Shown piece by piece: positions 38,722 through 46,766 of a stretch of 51,329 nucleotides of DNA. Each line of letters begins with the position of its first letter. Within the stretch, counting starts at the first letter, position 1. Both the position numbers and the translations under genes were made by a program. The DNA comes from Egibacter sp. Lineage in GTDB: Bacteria; Actinomycetota; Nitriliruptoria; Euzebyales; Egibacteraceae. Location of the stretch: contig PWFH01000208.1 of the NCBI GenBank assembly GCA_003553795.1, forward strand, positions 1 to 51,329, given 5' to 3'. The notes under the pieces were generated by a model, which saw only the letters and a program-made list of their open reading frames with translations, was not told where the DNA came from and did not search any database.

Positions 38722-39374
38722 AGCGCGCTCCGCTCGAGGCGGCGCACGAGCAGCAGGACGGCGATCGCCACCCCGGCCAGGACCGCCGAGAGCGCCCCGG
38801 CGGTGGCGTAGTCGAAGGCCTGCACCCGGTCGTAGACGGCGATCGGCATCGTCTGGGTGCGGCCGGGGATGTTGCCGGCGACCATGATCGTCGTCCCGAA
38901 GTCGCCGAGCGCCCGGGCGAAGGCCAGCGAGATGCCCGCGACGATGCCGCGCCCGGCCAGCGGCAGCACGACGGTGAACGCGAGGCGGCCGCCGTGCAGG
39001 CCCGCGACCCGGGCGGCCTCCTCGTAGCCGACGTCGACCGCGCCGATCGCCGCGGTCGCGGTGCGCAGGCAGTACGGCAGGCTCGCGACGCTCGCGGCGA
39101 CGACCGCGGCCTGCCAGGTGAAGACGAGCTGCTGGCCGAAGACCGCCTCCCAGGCGCGGCCGATGGGGGAGTTGCGGCCGATCGCGACGAGGAGGTAGTA
39201 GCCGAGCACCGTCGGCGGCAGGACGATCGGCAGGCTCGCGACCGCCTCGACGAGCCCGCGGCCGGGGAAGCGCACCCGCGCGAGCGCGTAGCCGCCGGCG
39301 ACCCCGACGATCGTCGTGATGAGCGTCGCGAGCGCGGCGACGCGCAGCGACAGCAGCAGCGGGAACCAGTCCAC
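38718..39374 (-). CDS. modB: Molybdate ABC transporter permease
   Basis: 218 residues starting at GTG, with GAGG 5 bp upstream. About five membrane helices are visible. Family signatures are LPIVLPPTVLGYYLLVAIG and FARALGDFGTTIMVAGNIPG, the ModB EAA-type loop. It forms the channel for the oxyanion delivered by ModA and overlaps modC by 4 bp. It lies 7 bp after the modA stop. Confidence 0.93.
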   Translation of the reverse strand: MDWFPLLLSLRVAALATLITTIVGVAGGYALARVRFPGRGLVEAVASLPIVLPPTVLGYYLLVAIGRNSPIGRAWEAVFGQQLVFTWQAAVVAASVASLPYCLRTATAAIGAVDVGYEEAARVAGLHGGRLAFTVVLPLAGRGIVAGISLAFARALGDFGTTIMVAGNIPGRTQTMPIAVYDRVQAFDYATAGALSAVLAGVAIAVLLLVRRLERSAL

Positions 39375-39381
39375 GGCCGCC

Positions 39382-40221
39382 TCAGTCCTCCCAGGCCGCG
39401 GGGGGATCCTCGCCCGGCAGGAGGAAGCCGTAGCGCCGCATGACCTCCCGCCCCTCCTCGCTGCCGACGTGGGCGATGAAGCGCTCAGCGAGCCCGGCGC
39501 GGTCGTCCTCGCCGGCGACGACGAGGAGGTCCTGCTGCAGCGGCTCGTGGAGCTCGGCGGCCACGAGGGTCCAGGCGCCTCCGCCGTCCTCCTCGGCGGC
39601 CAGGGCCAGCGACAGCGCGACGATCGCCACGTCGGCGTTGCCGGTGGCGGCCAGGCGCTGGGTGTCGGCGATGTTCTCGCCGTAGACGAGCCGCGGCTCG
39701 ACGTCCTCCCACACGCCCGCGGAGGTCAGCGCCTGCTCGGCGGCGAGGCCGTAGGGCGCGTGGGCGGGGTTGGCGATCGCGATCGTCCCGGCGGCGTCGT
39801 CGTCGGCGAGCGCCTCGAGCGAGTCCCAGCCTCGCCAGGCGTCCTCCGGCGACCAGATCGTGATCCGCCCGTAGGCGTAGGTCTCCTGCGTGCCGGGGTC
39901 GCCGACGCCGGCGGCGAGGACCTCCTCGACGTAGGCGACGTTGGCCGAGGCGTAGAGGTCCATCGGCGCGCCCTCGATGAGCTGTTGGGCGAGCTGCCCC
40001 GAGGACCCGAAGTTGAAGGTGACCGCCTCACCGGTGGCCGCCTCGAAGTCCTCGCCGAGGACGGTGAACGCGGGCATGAGGTCGGCGGCGCCGGCCACGA
40101 GCAGGGGCTCCTCGGCGGTGACCTCGCCCTCGGCGCTCGCGCAGGCCCCGGCGGTGAGGACGAGCAGCGCGAGGGCGGCGAGCGCGGCCCGGTGGCGCAC
40201 CGGTCGACGCCACCGGCTCAC
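39382..40221 (-). CDS. modA: Molybdate-binding lipoprotein
   Basis: 279 residues from GTG 40221, which overlaps the regulator stop by 4 bp. Lipobox LTAGAC lipidates Cys27. The ModA pattern is AAADLMPAF-like (VAGAADLMPAFTVLGEDFE), NFGSSGQLAQQLIEGAPMDLYASAN and YGENIADTQRLAATGNADVAIV. It binds molybdate or tungstate outside the membrane and delivers it to ModBC. Imported molybdenum could supply the molybdoenzyme at 27259-28836. Confidence 0.92.
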   Translation of the reverse strand: MSRWRRPVRHRAALAALALLVLTAGACASAEGEVTAEEPLLVAGAADLMPAFTVLGEDFEAATGEAVTFNFGSSGQLAQQLIEGAPMDLYASANVAYVEEVLAAGVGDPGTQETYAYGRITIWSPEDAWRGWDSLEALADDDAAGTIAIANPAHAPYGLAAEQALTSAGVWEDVEPRLVYGENIADTQRLAATGNADVAIVALSLALAAEEDGGGAWTLVAAELHEPLQQDLLVVAGEDDRAGLAERFIAHVGSEEGREVMRRYGFLLPGEDPPAAWED

Positions 40222-41225
40222 GCGGGCACCTCGACGCCCCAGTCGGCGAGGTCGTAGCCGCCGATCGCCTCGAGGCGGCGGTGCAGCCGCGGCCCGGTGA
40301 GCTCGTCGAGGTAGGCCTCGACGGCGGGCAGGCCACGGTGCGCGGTCGTGACCCACAGCTCCGAGGCGTGGGTCTCCAGCGGGTGGAAGGCGAGGCCGAG
40401 CGCGGTGGCCGAGGGCTCGATCGTCACCGCGACGAGGCCGTCGGAGGCCGCCCGCCACGCCGCCTCGAGGTGCCCGGCGGCCCGCGGGCCGGGAGCCGGC
40501 GAGGGGCTCTGCCGCGCGCGCTCGAAGGCCGCCTGGCTGCCGGCGCCGGCCTCGCGCTGCACGACGGCGACGCGACCGGCCAGGGCCGCCTCGGCCCAGG
40601 CGTCGCTGCGCTCGGCGTCGGCGGCGAGGCCGACCTGCCAGCGGGCCAGTCTCCAGCGCGCCACGCCCTGCGGTGGCCTCGGCAGCCGACCCTCGGGGCC
40701 GTGGACCGCCACGGCGTGGGCGCGCCCGCCGGCGAGCGCGTCGATCGCCGCGGCGGTCGACGCGGCGACCGCGACGACGCGGGGGCCGGCGTCGCCCTCG
40801 ACGAGGCGCCCGGCGAGGCCGAGGGCGGGCTCGCAGCCCGCGACGACCGCCGCGGGGCGCTCGCGGTCGAGCAGCTCGACGGTGCCGTCGCGGACGACGG
40901 CGTCGGCGTCGGCCCAGCCCTCGCCGTCGCGGGCGGAGCCGGCGCAGACGAGGCGGTCACCGACGCGCCCGACGCGCACGAGCGCGCCCTCGGGCGGGTC
41001 GGCGACGACCCCCCGGGCCGGGGCCTGCGCCACGGTGGGGTGCAGCAGCGCCTCGACGGAGGTGCCGAGCGCGCCGGCGAGGCCGGCGGCGGCGTCGACA
41101 CGGGGCAGGTGACGGCCCGCCTCGACCGCGCCGACGAGCTGGCGGCTCACCCCGGCGCGCGCGGCGAGCTGGGCCTGCGTCAGGCCGCGCTCCTGCCGCA
41201 GCCTGCGGACCTCCGAGCCGAGCAC
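40218..41225 (-). CDS. Xre-type HTH regulator with periplasmic-binding-protein-like domain
   Basis: 335 residues, GTG start with GAGGAGG upstream. An N-terminal Xre helix-turn-helix (about 1-60: RLRQERGLTQAQLAARAGVS, then RQLVGAVEAGRHLPRVD) is followed by a PBP-like ligand domain similar to the one in ModA-like regulators, with AGAGSQAAFERA and HLEAAWRAASDGLVAV. It is translationally coupled to modA and first in the operon, so it is probably the molybdate-responsive regulator in place of ModE. It would autoregulate; ligand and operator are inferred. Confidence 0.82.
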   Translation of the reverse strand: MLGSEVRRLRQERGLTQAQLAARAGVSRQLVGAVEAGRHLPRVDAAAGLAGALGTSVEALLHPTVAQAPARGVVADPPEGALVRVGRVGDRLVCAGSARDGEGWADADAVVRDGTVELLDRERPAAVVAGCEPALGLAGRLVEGDAGPRVVAVAASTAAAIDALAGGRAHAVAVHGPEGRLPRPPQGVARWRLARWQVGLAADAERSDAWAEAALAGRVAVVQREAGAGSQAAFERARQSPSPAPGPRAAGHLEAAWRAASDGLVAVTIEPSATALGLAFHPLETHASELWVTTAHRGLPAVEAYLDELTGPRLHRRLEAIGGYDLADWGVEVPA

Positions 41226-41252
41226 CGGCGACCTCCTCGTGGCGACGCCAGC

Positions 41253-41258
41253 AACCTA
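41253..41258 (-). promoter_or_regulatory. Possible -10 element for the mod operon
   Basis: Minus-strand TAGGTT in the context CGCGCTAGGTTGC, 28 bp before the regulator GTG; the GCTAnnnT pattern again. Confidence 0.38.
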
Positions 41259-41341
41259 GCGCGCGTGCTCGGAACGGGGCAAGCTCGCACCCGGGCCGCA
41301 CCGGTCAGGACCGGTGGGCCCCCGACGTCCCCGCGCTGGCG

Positions 41342-41593
41342 TCAGTCGGGGGGATCGCCGAGGTCGCGTCGCGCCTGCAGGTAGGCCTCGCGGTCGAGCT
41401 CGCCGCGGGCGTAGCGGGCATCGAGGATCTCGCGGGGGCGGTCCTCGCGGGGTGGTGACGGTGGCGGCGACGAGCCCTTCGTCGTCCCGCGGACGAGGGC
41501 GACGACGAGCGCGACCACCGCGATGATCACGAGGAGGCTCAGGAGCAACCACAGCCAGAAGCCGCCGGCCATCCACCCCCAGCCGTCCATCAT
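41342..41593 (-). CDS. Small membrane protein with C-terminal SHOCT domain
   Basis: 83 residues from ATG 41593, with AGGA 8 bp upstream; starts at 41590, 41608 or 41620 are possible. A Trp/Gly-rich start (MMDGWGWMAGGFWLWL) leads into one membrane helix to about residue 35, then a Pro-rich linker and a SHOCT motif EILDARYARGELDREAYLQARRDL. Such proteins are common in actinobacterial metal and stress loci; their function is unknown. It diverges from the copper ATPase gene. Confidence 0.75.
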   Translation of the reverse strand: MMDGWGWMAGGFWLWLLLSLLVIIAVVALVVALVRGTTKGSSPPPSPPREDRPREILDARYARGELDREAYLQARRDLGDPPD

Positions 41594-41716
41594 CGTTCCG
41601 TTCCTCATACGCTCCCACATCCTTGGGTGCGCGCGCCGGCGACGACCGTGACACCTTCGCGCCGGCCGCGGGCGGTGGGCGGGCGGTTGACGACGCCGTC
41701 GGCAGCCGTGCCGCCC

Positions 41717-41754
41717 ATGACCAGAAAGGTACCCACTGGTACGGTGTGCGTACC
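41717..41754 (+). promoter_or_regulatory. copB promoter with overlapping GTAC operator
   Basis: A -35-like ATGACC (41717-41722) and a -10 TACGGT (41740-41745) are exactly 17 bp apart. GGTACG (41738-41743) and CGTACC (41749-41754) form a perfect inverted repeat with a 5-bp spacer covering the -10 and the likely start site. A third GGTAC lies at 41728-41732, one helical turn upstream. The layout suits a repressor. Confidence 0.55.
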
Positions 41755-41827
41755 TCCTCCGTGGAGCCGGCGCTCACGAGCGAGGGCCCCGAGGTCGGGT
41801 CTGCCGTCGACGCGGATCGGATCGCTC

Positions 41828-43915
41828 ATGACCGCGCAGCACGGTGACGCCCAAGCCATCGCCACCGGCGACGGCTACGGCGACCACGAGGACCATGGGG
41901 ACCACGGCCACGGCGGGCACGGCGGGCACGGCGGGCACGGGGACCATGCGGTGATGTTCCGCGACCGTTTCTGGGTCGCGCTCGTGCTGACCGTCCCGGT
42001 GCTCGTGTGGGCCGAGAGCCTCCAGGAGTGGTTCGGCTACACCGCGCCGGTCTTGCCCGGCTCGGGGCTCATCGCTCCGGTGCTCGGCACGGTCGTCTTC
42101 GCCTACGGTGGCTGGCCGTTCCTGTCGGGGGCGGTCGCGGAGCTGCGCAGCCGCGAGCCGGGGATGATGCTGCTGGTGGGCATGGCGATCACCGTGGCGT
42201 TCGCCTCGAGCCTGGCCACGACCGTCGGGGTGCTCGACCTCGCGGACTTCTGGTGGGAGATGGCGCTGCTCGTCACCGTCATGCTGCTCGGGCACTGGCT
42301 GGAGATGCGCGCGCTGGGGCAGGCGCGTGGGGCGTTGGCGGCGCTGGCCGAGCTGCTGCCCGACACCGCCGAGCGGGTCGACGACGACGGTGGGGTCGAG
42401 ACCGAGGCGGTGGCGTCGCTGGTCGTCGGCGACCTCGTGCTCGTCCGCCCCGGTGCGCGGGTGCCCGCCGACGGGGTCGTGGCCTCCGGCAACGCCGAGG
42501 TCGACGAGTCGATGATCACCGGGGAGTCCAACCCCGCTGCGCGTGGGCCGGGCGACCGGGTCGTGGCCGGCACGGTGGCGACCGACGCCAGCGTGCGCGT
42601 CGAGGTCGACGCGATCGGCGAGGACACGACGTTGGCGGGGATCGGCCGGCTGGTCGAGCAGGCGCAGTCCTCGCGGACGCGGGTGCAGGCGCTGGCCGAC
42701 CGGGCTGCGGCGCTGCTGTTCTACGTCGCCGTCGCCGTCGCGGTGGTGACGCTGCTGGCGTGGCTCGCGGTGGGCCAGCCCGACGCGGCGGTGGCGCGGA
42801 CGATCACCGTCCTGGTGATCGCCTGCCCGCACGCCCTGGGCCTGGCGATCCCGCTGGTGACGTCGATCTCGACGAGCTTGAGCGCCCGGCACGGCATCCT
42901 CGTCAAGGACCGCCTCGCGCTCGAGCAGATGCGCACCGTCGACACCGTGCTCTTCGACAAGACCGGCACGTTGACCAAGGGCGAGCACGCCGTCGTCGAC
43001 ACCGCCGCGGTCACGGATGTCGACGCTGGCTGGGCGCTGGCGCTGGCCGCGTCGGTCGAGGCCGACAGCGAGCATCCGTTGGCCCGGGCCATCGTCGCCC
43101 ACGCCGCCGACCTGGGCGTGGAGGTGGCGGCCGCCAGCGACTTCCAGGCGCTGTCGGGCCGCGGGGTGACCGCGACCGTCGAGGGCCGCGAGGTCGCCGT
43201 GGGCGGCCCGGCGCTGCTGCGCGAGCGCGGCCTCGCCGTCGCCGAGGAGCTCACCGAGCCGGTCGGCCGCTGGCAGCAGCGCGGCGCCGCGGTGCTCCAC
43301 GTCGTCGTCGACGACCGGGTCGTCGCCGCGCTCGCCATGGAGGACCAGGTGCGTGAGGAGTCCCGCGCGGCCGTCGCCGCCCTGCGCGGGGACGGGGTGG
43401 GCGTGGCGATGATCACCGGCGACGCCCGCCAGGTCGCCGACGCCGTCGCCGCCGACCTCGGCATCGATGAGGTCTTCGCCGAGGTCCTGCCCGAGGACAA
43501 GGACAGCGCCGTGGTCGAGTTGCAGCAGCGCGGCGCGAAGGTCGCGATGGTCGGCGACGGCGTCAACGACGCGCCCGCCCTGGCCCGCGCCGACGTCGGC
43601 ATCGCCATCGGCGCCGGCACCGACGTCGCCGTCGAGTCCGCCGGCATCGTCCTGGCCAGCGACGACCCTCGCGGCGTCGTCGCCGTCCGGCACCTCTCCG
43701 AGCGCAGCTACCGCAAGATGCGCCAGAACCTCGTGTGGGCCGCCGGCTACAACGTCGCCGCGATCCCCCTGGCCGCCGGGGCGCTGGCCTGGGCGGGGTT
43801 CGTGCTGCCCATGAGCGTCGGGGCGGCGCTCATGAGCCTGTCGACGATCATCGTCGCCGCCAACGCCCAGCTGCTGCGCCGCACCGACCTGCGCCCCGCC
43901 CCAACCGCCGCGTGA
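41828..43915 (+). CDS. copB: Copper-exporting P1B-type ATPase, CopB class
   Basis: 695 residues from ATG 41828; upstream frame extension is unlikely and no strong SD is visible. The N terminus is a His-rich tail with GHGGHGGHGGHG rather than a CxxC heavy-metal domain. The translocation motif is Cys333-Pro-His335 (IACPHALGLAIPLV), diagnostic for CopB-type pumps. Actuator TGES (ITGESNPA), phosphorylation site Asp377 in DKTGTLTKG, and MVGDGVNDAPAL are intact. It should export copper (Cu+ or Cu2+) from the cytoplasm. Leucine codons CTG and TTG are frequent, unlike the left part of the window. Confidence 0.92.
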   Translation: MTAQHGDAQAIATGDGYGDHEDHGDHGHGGHGGHGGHGDHAVMFRDRFWVALVLTVPVLVWAESLQEWFGYTAPVLPGSGLIAPVLGTVVFAYGGWPFLSGAVAELRSREPGMMLLVGMAITVAFASSLATTVGVLDLADFWWEMALLVTVMLLGHWLEMRALGQARGALAALAELLPDTAERVDDDGGVETEAVASLVVGDLVLVRPGARVPADGVVASGNAEVDESMITGESNPAARGPGDRVVAGTVATDASVRVEVDAIGEDTTLAGIGRLVEQAQSSRTRVQALADRAAALLFYVAVAVAVVTLLAWLAVGQPDAAVARTITVLVIACPHALGLAIPLVTSISTSLSARHGILVKDRLALEQMRTVDTVLFDKTGTLTKGEHAVVDTAAVTDVDAGWALALAASVEADSEHPLARAIVAHAADLGVEVAAASDFQALSGRGVTATVEGREVAVGGPALLRERGLAVAEELTEPVGRWQQRGAAVLHVVVDDRVVAALAMEDQVREESRAAVAALRGDGVGVAMITGDARQVADAVAADLGIDEVFAEVLPEDKDSAVVELQQRGAKVAMVGDGVNDAPALARADVGIAIGAGTDVAVESAGIVLASDDPRGVVAVRHLSERSYRKMRQNLVWAAGYNVAAIPLAAGALAWAGFVLPMSVGAALMSLSTIIVAANAQLLRRTDLRPAPTAA
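41909..41935 (+). repeat. Three 9-bp repeats coding Gly-His units
   Basis: Three CACGGCGGG units in tandem encode His-Gly-Gly repeats in the metal-binding N-terminal tail of CopB. Confidence 0.85.
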
Positions 43916-43971
43916 GCAGGCCGCCCGGCGCGTCGTCGGGGGGTCCGGTGGGGCCCGGCGTCACCGTGCGG

Positions 43972-44340
43972 TCAAGCGCCGGGCCGAGCGCCCTCGTCGT
44001 GGTGGGCGTCGCAGTCCTCGCGCAGATCGGTGGGCATGTGCCCGCGCATCTGGGCGTGCAGCGCGTCGTGGTCCGCGCGGTGGCGGTGCGCCTCCGCGTC
44101 GCGGCGCAGCGCGTCGCGGTCGGCCTCCTCGAGGGGCGTGGCGCTCTCGCGGTGCATGCTCGCCGGGTCGGCGTGCGGCTCGTGCCACCCGTTCATCGCC
44201 GTGCTCATGGCGTCGACGGGGTTGCGCAGGAGCGTGTCGTCCTGGCTGCTGGTGGCGCCGGCCGCGAAGGCCGCGCCCGCGGTCACGACGAGCGCGCCGA
44301 CGAGCGCGGCGACGGTGAGGGTCCTGCGGATGCGCATCAT
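43972..44340 (-). CDS. Exported His-rich protein, possible metal buffer
   Basis: 122 residues from ATG 44340, with AGGAG 7 bp upstream; GTG 44343 and ATG 44337 are alternatives. A signal peptide covers about residues 1-27 (RTLTVAALVGALVVTAGAAFA). The mature part is rich in His, Met, Asp and Glu, for example HEPHADPASMHRE, EAHRHRADHDALHAQM and CDAHHDE. No family is recognised. It is convergent with copB and its promoter carries the same 11-bp direct repeat as the two-component operon. Copper binding outside the membrane is a guess from composition and context. Confidence 0.72.
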   Translation of the reverse strand: MMRIRRTLTVAALVGALVVTAGAAFAAGATSSQDDTLLRNPVDAMSTAMNGWHEPHADPASMHRESATPLEEADRDALRRDAEAHRHRADHDALHAQMRGHMPTDLREDCDAHHDEGARPGA

Positions 44341-44381
44341 CACGGTGCTCCTGTCGAATCGGTGTGGCGTTGCCGACCGAC

Positions 44382-44414
44382 AGCGTCGCCAGCGCCGATG
44401 AAGAAGCGGTGAAG
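44382..44414 (-). promoter_or_regulatory. Response-regulator box 1, before the His-rich protein gene
   Basis: On the minus strand CTTCAC (44414-44409), five bases, then CTTCAT (44403-44398), and after 10 bp GACGCT (44387-44382) as the -10 candidate. It lies about 60 bp before the start codon. Same layout as boxes 2 and 3. Confidence 0.62.
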
Positions 44415-44477
44415 GCCCCGTGTGGACGCTGCGAGGGTCCCGCTCGTGGCGTGCGCGCGGCCTCGGCCGGGCCGGTC

Positions 44478-44510
44478 CTTCACCGCATCTTCACGCCGGC
44501 ATCCGATACT
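44478..44510 (+). promoter_or_regulatory. Response-regulator box 2, before the two-component operon
   Basis: CTTCACCGCATCTTCAC (44478-44494) is a perfect direct repeat with 11-bp period. GATACT (44505-44510) begins 10 bp after it and is the -10 candidate, so the repeat covers the -35 region. This suggests autoactivation by the regulator encoded downstream. Confidence 0.68.
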
Positions 44511-44572
44511 GGTTGGGACGGCCCGGGCGGTGACGTGCCGGCCCGGGCAGCCGGTGAACGTCGAGGAGGGGT

Positions 44573-45274
44573 GTGGTGGGTCGGGCGACCGTGCTCGTGG
44601 TCGACGACGAGCGCAAGATCCGCAGTCTGGTCCGCCCCTACCTCGAGCGGGCCGGCTTCGCGGTGCTGGAGGCCGAGACGGGCGAGCGGGCGATCGCCAC
44701 CGCGTTGCGGGCCGAGCCGGACCTGGTGCTGTTGGACCTCATGCTGCCGGACCTGTCGGGGGAGGAGGTGGCGCGGTCGCTGCGGGCGGTCTCCGACGTG
44801 CCGATCGTGATGCTGACGGCGAAGTCCGACGAGGACGACCGCGTGGCCGGGCTGGGATTGGGCGCCGACGACTACGTCGTCAAGCCGTTCAGCCCGCGCG
44901 AGCTCGTCGCCCGGCTCGAGGCGGTGCTGCGACGCACCCGCGGCCCGGCGGCCGCGGAGGTCGACTCCTACGGCAGCGGGGCGCTCACGATCGACCAGGC
45001 CGCCCGCGAGGTCCGTTGCGACGACCGGCCGGTGGCGCTGACACGCTCGGAGTTCGACCTGCTCGCGGCACTGGCCCGCAGCCCCGGCAGGGTGGCGTCC
45101 CGCTTCGAGCTCATCACCCGCGTGCAGGGCTACGACCACGAGGGGTATGAGCGCACCATCGACGCGCACGTCAAGAACCTGCGACGCAAGCTCGGCGACG
45201 ACCCGAGGGCCCCGCGGTTCGTCGCCACGGTCACCGGCGTCGGCTACAAGCTCCTCGTCGGCCACGACCGGTGA
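44573..45274 (+). CDS. OmpR-family response regulator
   Basis: 233 residues, GTG start with GAGGAGGGG upstream. The receiver domain (about 6-120) has the acidic pair in VLVVDDERK, phospho-acceptor Asp55 in VLLDLMLPDLSG, and Lys in DDYVVKPFSPRE. The C-terminal winged-helix DNA-binding domain shows LTRSEFDLLAALARSPGRV and TIDAHVKNLRRKLGDD. It is paired with the kinase that follows after 10 bp. The boxes found before three nearby units are its likely targets. A copper or envelope thiol signal is inferred from the neighbours. Confidence 0.94.
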   Translation: MVGRATVLVVDDERKIRSLVRPYLERAGFAVLEAETGERAIATALRAEPDLVLLDLMLPDLSGEEVARSLRAVSDVPIVMLTAKSDEDDRVAGLGLGADDYVVKPFSPRELVARLEAVLRRTRGPAAAEVDSYGSGALTIDQAAREVRCDDRPVALTRSEFDLLAALARSPGRVASRFELITRVQGYDHEGYERTIDAHVKNLRRKLGDDPRAPRFVATVTGVGYKLLVGHDR

Positions 45275-45284
45275 GGAGACTGCG

Positions 45285-46709
45285 ATGACCGGCCCGATCG
45301 CGCGGCTGCGACGGTCGTTCGCACTGCGGCTGACGTTGGCGTTCGTCCTCGTCGGGGCGGTCGGCGCGGGGCTGGCGACCGTGCTCGTCAACGTCGCGTT
45401 CGAAGGTCGGTTCGCGGTCTACCTCGAGCAGCAGCAGTCCGAGCGCGAGGGGCAGCTGGTCGCCGCGCTGGCCGCCAGCTACGTGCGCTCGGGGGGCTGG
45501 GACCCCGACGACCTCGACGCCGCGACGCATCCGCTGTTGATGGAGGGCGCCGAGGTCGAGGTGCGCGACGCCGACGACACGCTGGTCTGGCACTCCGACG
45601 ACCATCCGATGGCCGACCTGCACCCGCATCCGGGCAGCCCCCCGCTGGGTGAGCCGCGCCCGCTGGTGGTGCAGGCCGGAGGCGAGCCCGTCGGATCCGT
45701 GGTCGCACGGCTGCCACAACCCGGGCTGCTGCCCGTCGACGCGGCGTTCCGCGCGGAGGTCAACCGGCTGCTGCTCGTCGCCGGGGCCCTCGCCGCGGTC
45801 GCCGCCTTGGCGCTGGGCGTCGCGTTGGCGAGGCGCACCACCCGCAGGGCAGGACGGCTGACCGTGGCCGCGCGAGCCCTGGCCGGCGGCGACCGCACCG
45901 CCCGCGTGCCCGACCTCGGCGCCGACGAGTTCGGCGAGGTCGGGCAGGCGTTCAACAGGATGGCCGACGCGGTCGAGTCGCAGGACCGCCTGCGCCGCGG
46001 GTTCGCCGCTGACGTCGCCCACGAGCTGCGCACCCCGCTGGCGATCCTCCAAGGCAGGCTCGAGGCGATCCAGGACGGCCTCGCCGACCCGGACCCTGCG
46101 GAGATCGACTCGTTGCACGCCGAGGCGCTGCGGCTGTCCCGCCTCGTCGCCGACCTCGAGACCCTCGCCAGGGCCGACGCCGCCGCGTTCGCGCTGACCG
46201 TCGAGCCCGTCGACCTCGCCGGCCTCGTCGAGGCGGTCGCCGCCGAGCACGCCGAGCGCCTCGCCGACCGCGGGATCACCCTCGACGTCGACGCCGCGCA
46301 CGTCACCGCCGACGCCGACGCCACCCGGCTGCGGCAGGTCCTCGACAACCTGCTGTCCAACGCGGCGAAGTTCACCCCCGACGGCGGCTGGGTCGCGGTC
46401 CGGCTGCGCCGTGCCGACGCCAGTGCGGTGCTCGAGGTCGCCGACAGCGGCCCCGGTGTCGCCGACGACGAGCGCGAGCGGGTCTTCGACCGCTTCTACC
46501 GGGGCCAGTCTGCGCGCGCCTCGGGCTCGGGGATCGGCCTGACGGTCGTCGCAGACCTCATCGCCGCCCACGGCGGCACGGTCGAGATGGGCGCCGAGCC
46601 CGGGGGCGGCGCCAGGGTGACCGCCGCCCTGCCCGCCGCCGACCGGGCCGATCCCCACGCCGACCCCACGCCGCCTTCACAGGATCTTCACCGCACGGAC
46701 CGACGGTAG
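45285..46709 (+). CDS. Sensor histidine kinase
   Basis: 474 residues from ATG 45285, with GAGGAG upstream; longer frames overlap the regulator. Two membrane helices (about 13-40 and 160-185) enclose an extracytoplasmic sensor of about 120 residues containing HSDDHPMADLHPHPG, a possible metal-binding His/Met patch. HAMP follows, then HisKA with phospho-acceptor His246 in DVAHELRTPLAIL, and HATPase with DNLLSNAAKFTP, DSGPGV and GSGIGLTVV. It phosphorylates the response regulator. Box 3, a promoter element, lies inside its 3' end. Confidence 0.93.
   Translation: MTGPIARLRRSFALRLTLAFVLVGAVGAGLATVLVNVAFEGRFAVYLEQQQSEREGQLVAALAASYVRSGGWDPDDLDAATHPLLMEGAEVEVRDADDTLVWHSDDHPMADLHPHPGSPPLGEPRPLVVQAGGEPVGSVVARLPQPGLLPVDAAFRAEVNRLLLVAGALAAVAALALGVALARRTTRRAGRLTVAARALAGGDRTARVPDLGADEFGEVGQAFNRMADAVESQDRLRRGFAADVAHELRTPLAILQGRLEAIQDGLADPDPAEIDSLHAEALRLSRLVADLETLARADAAAFALTVEPVDLAGLVEAVAAEHAERLADRGITLDVDAAHVTADADATRLRQVLDNLLSNAAKFTPDGGWVAVRLRRADASAVLEVADSGPGVADDERERVFDRFYRGQSARASGSGIGLTVVADLIAAHGGTVEMGAEPGGGARVTAALPAADRADPHADPTPPSQDLHRTDRR
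46675..46707 (+). promoter_or_regulatory. Response-regulator box 3, before the redox operon
   Basis: CTTCACAGGATCTTCAC (46675-46691), 11-bp period, followed after 10 bp by GACGGT (46702-46707). It lies within the last codons of the kinase gene and about 60 bp before the glutaredoxin-like start. Confidence 0.66.
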
Positions 46710-46766
46710 GGGGCATGCAGGCACCGCCTCGCGGCCTGCCCCTCGTCCCGCCGATCGGAGGTCGCC

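Noticed and set aside
41687-41692. TTGACG as the copB -35 box
   Set aside because: No TAnnnT lies 16-18 bp downstream; ATGACC at 41717 has an exact 17-bp spacing to TACGGT.
41627-41827. Upstream extension of copB to ATG 41627
   Set aside because: It would place the promoter and GTAC operator inside the gene and adds Arg/Pro-rich sequence without similarity to pump N termini.
41774-43693. 639-codon minus-strand open frame opposite copB
   Set aside because: Asp/His/Gly-rich shadow of the pump gene without a plausible start site or motif.
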